DNA of 45,515 nucleotides from an uncultured Bacteroides sp. (GTDB taxonomy: Bacteria; Bacteroidota; Bacteroidia; Bacteroidales; Bacteroidaceae), in the NCBI GenBank assembly GCA_944320295.1, contig CALUGY010000013.1, forward strand, positions 1-45,515, in the 5' to 3' direction. Positions 42,702-45,515 of this stretch are shown piece after piece. A model generated the notes under the pieces. That model ran no database searches, was not told the DNA's origin, and was given only the letters and a program-made list of their open reading frames with translations. Made by a program: the position numbers and the translations under genes. Within the stretch, counting starts at the first letter, position 1, and each line of letters begins with the position of its first letter.

Positions 42702-45515
42702 TTACTTATACTCCGCCCACGACTTGATTTGCAAGTCATCCACCGACATGGTGCAGAAGGCGTTGATGAAGGCGCTGGCCAGCCGCGCATTGGTGATGAG
42801 CGGGATGTTGAGGTCTATGGCCGCACGGCGTATCTTGTAGCCGTTGCTCAGCTCGCTCGACGTAAGGTTCTTCGGGATGTTCACCACCATGTCTATCTCC
42901 TTGCGGTGGAGCATGTCGAGGGCCTGGGGCTGTCCGTCCTCGCTCGGCCAGAAGACGCGGCAACACTCCACCCCGTTCTCGGCAAGGAACTTGGCCGTGC
43001 CGCCCGTGGCATAAAGCTTATAGCCTTTCCGTTGGAGCTGGCGGGCGGCTTGGAGCATATCTACCTTCTGCTTAGGCCCACCCGTAGACAGTAGTACGCT
43101 CCGTTCCGGGATGCGGTAACCCACGGACAGCATGGCTTTCAGGATGGCACAGTTCGTATCATCGCCCAGGCAACCGACCTCCCCGGTCGAGGCCATGTCC
43201 ACGCCCAGTACCGGGTCGGCCTTCTGTAAGCGGTTGAATGAGAACTGCGAAGCCTTGATGCCTACATAGTCCAGGTCGAACAGGTTCTTGTCCGGCTTCT
43301 CCACGGGGAGGCCCAGCATCACCTGGGTGGCCAGTTCGATGAGGTTTATCTTCAGCACTTTGCTCACGAATGGGAACGACCGGCTTGCACGGAGATTGCA
43401 TTCGATGACCTTGATGTCATTGTCGCGGGCCAGGAACTGGATATTGAAGGGCCCGGAGATATTCAGTTCGCGTGCTATCTCGCGGCTGATTCGCTTTATG
43501 CGGCGCACGGTCTCCACGTACAGTTTCTGCGGGGGGAACTGGATGGTGGCATCGCCCGAGTGTACACCTGCGAACTCTATATGCTCGGAGATGGCGTAGG
43601 CAATGATTTCGCCGTCTTTTGCCACGGCATCCATCTCCACCTCCTTGGCATGCTCTATGAACTGGCTCACCACGACAGGGTGCTTCTGACTAACGTTGGC
43701 GGCCAGCTGGAGGAAGCGTTCCAATTCTTCCTGGTTGGAGCAGACATTCATCGCCGCGCCGCTCAGCACGTAGGACGGACGCACCAGGACGGGGAAGCCC
43801 ACCTTCGAAACGAAGGCGTTGATGTCCTCCATCGAAGTCAGCGCGCTCCACTCCGGTTGGTCCACGCCTATGCGGTCGAGCATGGCAGAGAACTTGTCGC
43901 GGTCTTCGGCATTGTCGATGCTCTTGGCGCTGGTGCCGAGGATGGGCACGCGCTGGGCATCAAGGCGCATGGCGAGGTTGTTGGGGATTTGTCCGCCCGT
44001 GGAGACAATGACACCGTGCGGATTCTCCAGTTCGAGGATGTCCATCACCCGCTCGAAGGTCAGTTCATCGAAATAGAGGCGGTCGCACATATCGTAGTCG
44101 GTCGATACGGTCTCCGGATTGTAGTTGATCATCACGCTGCGGTAGCCCTCCTTGCGGATGGTGTTCAACGCCTGCACGCCGCACCAGTCGAACTCCACGG
44201 AGGAGCCGATGCGATAGGCGCCTGAGCCGAGAACCACGATGCTCTTATGGTCACCCAGGTAATGCACATCGTTCTCCGTGCCGCTGTATGTCAGGTAGAG
44301 GTAGTTGGTCTGCGCGGGATATTCGGCGGCCAAGGTGTCTATCTGCTTCACCACAGGCACGATGCCCCGACTCTTGCGATGGCGGCGTATCTCCAGGCTG
44401 GCTTGCTCGATGTCCTCGTCCTGCTCCATGCCGATGGCGCGGGCTATCTGGAAGTCGGTGAAGCCCTGTCGTTTCGCCCTATATAATAAGGTGTCGTCCA
44501 GGTCCATCAGTTGCTTGTGGTTGGCGCCCCAGGCGTGGAGTTCCTTCGAGGTCTGCATGATGTTCATCAGTTTCTCCAGGAACCAGCGGTCAATCTTCGT
44601 CAGCTCGTGCACCTGGTCTACGGTATAGCCCGCACGGAAGGCCTTGGAGATGACGAAGATGCGCTTGTCCGTCGGTTCGCGCAGAGCCTTGTCGAGGTCG
44701 GGGATGACCAGTTCCTTGTTCTCCACAAAACCGTGCATACCCTGCCCAATCATGCGCAGGCCCTTCTGGATGGCTTCCTCGAAGGTGCGGCCTATCGCCA
44801 TCACCTCGCCCACGGATTTCATCGAAGAACCAAGCTCCTTGTCCACGCCATGGAACTTGCCCAAGTCCCAACGCGGTATCTTGCACACCACGTAGTCCAG
44901 TGCCGGCTCGAAGAAGGCCGATGTGGTCTTGGTGACGCTGTTCTTCAGTTCAAAGAGCCCGTAGCCCAAGCCCAACTTCGCGGCCACGAAAGCCAAGGGA
45001 TAGCCCGTCGCCTTGCTGGCCAAGGCCGAGGAACGGCTGAGGCGGGCGTTCACCTCGATGACGCGGTAATCTTCACTCTGCGGGTCGTAGGCATACTGCA
45101 CGTTGCACTCGCCCACGATGCCGATGTGGCGGATGATGCGGATGGCCAGTTCGCGCAGCTTGTGATAGTCGGTATTGCTTAGCGTCTGGCTGGGGGCGAT
45201 GACGATGGACTCGCCCGTGTGGATGCCCAGGGGGTCAAAGTTCTCCATGTTGCAGACCGTGATGCAGTTGTCATAGCGGTCGCGCACCACCTCGTATTCC
45301 ACTTCCTTCCAGCCGCGCAGGGATTTCTCCACCAGCACTTGCGGGGAGAAGGAGAAGGCTTTCTCTACCAGCACGTTCAGTTCCTCTTCATTGTCGCAGA
45401 AGCCGCTGCCCAATCCGCCGAGGGCGTAGGCGGCGCGGACAATGACGGGATAGCCCAACTGGCGGGCGGCGCGGCGGGCGTCTTCGGCGTTCTCCACGGC
45501 CTCGCTCTTGATGGT
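42702..45515 (-). CDS. carB: Carbamoyl-phosphate synthase large subunit (5' end outside window)
   Basis: At least 937 residues; the frame is open through the right edge, so about 135 N-terminal residues are missing. CarB uses ammonia from CarA, bicarbonate and two ATP to make carbamoyl phosphate for pyrimidine and arginine synthesis. Present are the rest of ATP-grasp 1 (VIVRAAYALGGLGSGF, NPxxESxEDYRVIEVNARLSR-type region), the oligomerisation domain, ATP-grasp 2 (EDRDKFSAMLDRIGV, LVRPSYVLSGAAM, VIECNLRASRSFPF) and the C-terminal allosteric MGS-like domain (KGYKLYATGGTAKFLAENGV). The GTG at 45497 is an internal Val codon, not the start. Confidence 0.96.
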   Translation of the reverse strand, partial: TIKSEAVENAEDARRAARQLGYPVIVRAAYALGGLGSGFCDNEEELNVLVEKAFSFSPQVLVEKSLRGWKEVEYEVVRDRYDNCITVCNMENFDPLGIHTGESIVIAPSQTLSNTDYHKLRELAIRIIRHIGIVGECNVQYAYDPQSEDYRVIEVNARLSRSSALASKATGYPLAFVAAKLGLGYGLFELKNSVTKTTSAFFEPALDYVVCKIPRWDLGKFHGVDKELGSSMKSVGEVMAIGRTFEEAIQKGLRMIGQGMHGFVENKELVIPDLDKALREPTDKRIFVISKAFRAGYTVDQVHELTKIDRWFLEKLMNIMQTSKELHAWGANHKQLMDLDDTLLYRAKRQGFTDFQIARAIGMEQDEDIEQASLEIRRHRKSRGIVPVVKQIDTLAAEYPAQTNYLYLTYSGTENDVHYLGDHKSIVVLGSGAYRIGSSVEFDWCGVQALNTIRKEGYRSVMINYNPETVSTDYDMCDRLYFDELTFERVMDILELENPHGVIVSTGGQIPNNLAMRLDAQRVPILGTSAKSIDNAEDRDKFSAMLDRIGVDQPEWSALTSMEDINAFVSKVGFPVLVRPSYVLSGAAMNVCSNQEELERFLQLAANVSQKHPVVVSQFIEHAKEVEMDAVAKDGEIIAYAISEHIEFAGVHSGDATIQFPPQKLYVETVRRIKRISREIARELNISGPFNIQFLARDNDIKVIECNLRASRSFPFVSKVLKINLIELATQVMLGLPVEKPDKNLFDLDYVGIKASQFSFNRLQKADPVLGVDMASTGEVGCLGDDTNCAILKAMLSVGYRIPERSVLLSTGGPKQKVDMLQAARQLQRKGYKLYATGGTAKFLAENGVECCRVFWPSEDGQPQALDMLHRKEIDMVVNIPKNLTSSELSNGYKIRRAAIDLNIPLITNARLASAFINAFCTMSVDDLQIKSWAEYK

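Overview
The window reads as chromosomal DNA of a GC-rich member of the Bacteroidales, most likely a gut or oral Bacteroidaceae-type organism. Three observations support this. Many genes have the Bacteroidetes sigma promoter pattern (TTTG near -33, TAnnTTTG near -7). Lipoproteins carry the usual N-terminal lipobox. The gene content is typical of the order: DUF2851, a fused SpmA/SpmB protein, an S46 peptidase, HmuY/HmuR/HmuS and WbqC next to signal peptidase. I do not assign a species. No rRNA, tRNA, transposase, integrase, phage structural gene or CRISPR array was seen.

Layout. 1-3.9 kb: the end of a tRNA-dihydrouridine synthase gene, a DUF2851 gene, an orphan membrane histidine kinase and a DUF3267-like membrane protein. 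4.4-14.4 kb: a complete heme-acquisition locus, with a calycin-like lipoprotein, then hmuY, hmuR, the giant CobN-like hmuS, hmuT, hmuU (ExbB/TolQ-like) and hmuV (DUF2149). 14.8-18.8 kb: dapB, two signal peptidase I paralogues (one lacking the catalytic dyad) and a WbqC-family gene. 19.2-25.4 kb: a DUF5009 membrane protein, queH, an M16 peptidase, an overlapping SIS isomerase/PfkB kinase pair and a lipoprotein tyrosine phosphatase. 25.5-31.4 kb: a DEAD-box RNA helicase, a secreted putative six-hairpin enzyme, a lipoprotein aldose epimerase and ybeY. 31.7-36.2 kb: SpmA/SpmB fusion, M28 peptidase, AlkD-like protein and ruvB. 36.3-38.6 kb: a probable structured RNA and three uncharacterised genes, two of them in an A/T-rich islet. 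38.9-45.5 kb: a flippase, an S46 dipeptidyl-peptidase and carB, which is cut by the window edge.

The main unexplained structure is a family of intergenic arrays. Eight gaps each hold exactly four units of a 14-bp imperfect palindrome (consensus CSSWACRYGTWSSG) on a rigid 22-bp pitch, so 14 bp of palindrome and 8 bp of spacer. The asymmetric version CCGTACACGTTGCG occurs in six arrays and always points the same way on the + strand, whatever the strand of the neighbouring genes. A separate array of five 18-bp palindromes on an exact 23-bp pitch lies upstream of the DUF5009 gene. A GC-rich hairpin element occurs on both sides of the heme locus, and a third copy is inserted in frame inside dapB.

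How the parts may work together: the hmu genes form one pathway, from heme capture at the surface through outer-membrane transport to iron release by HmuS, with HmuT/U/V as an energised inner-membrane partner. The other genes are mostly housekeeping: tRNA modification, lysine/cell-wall precursor synthesis, protein export, RNA remodelling, DNA repair, and pyrimidine/arginine synthesis.
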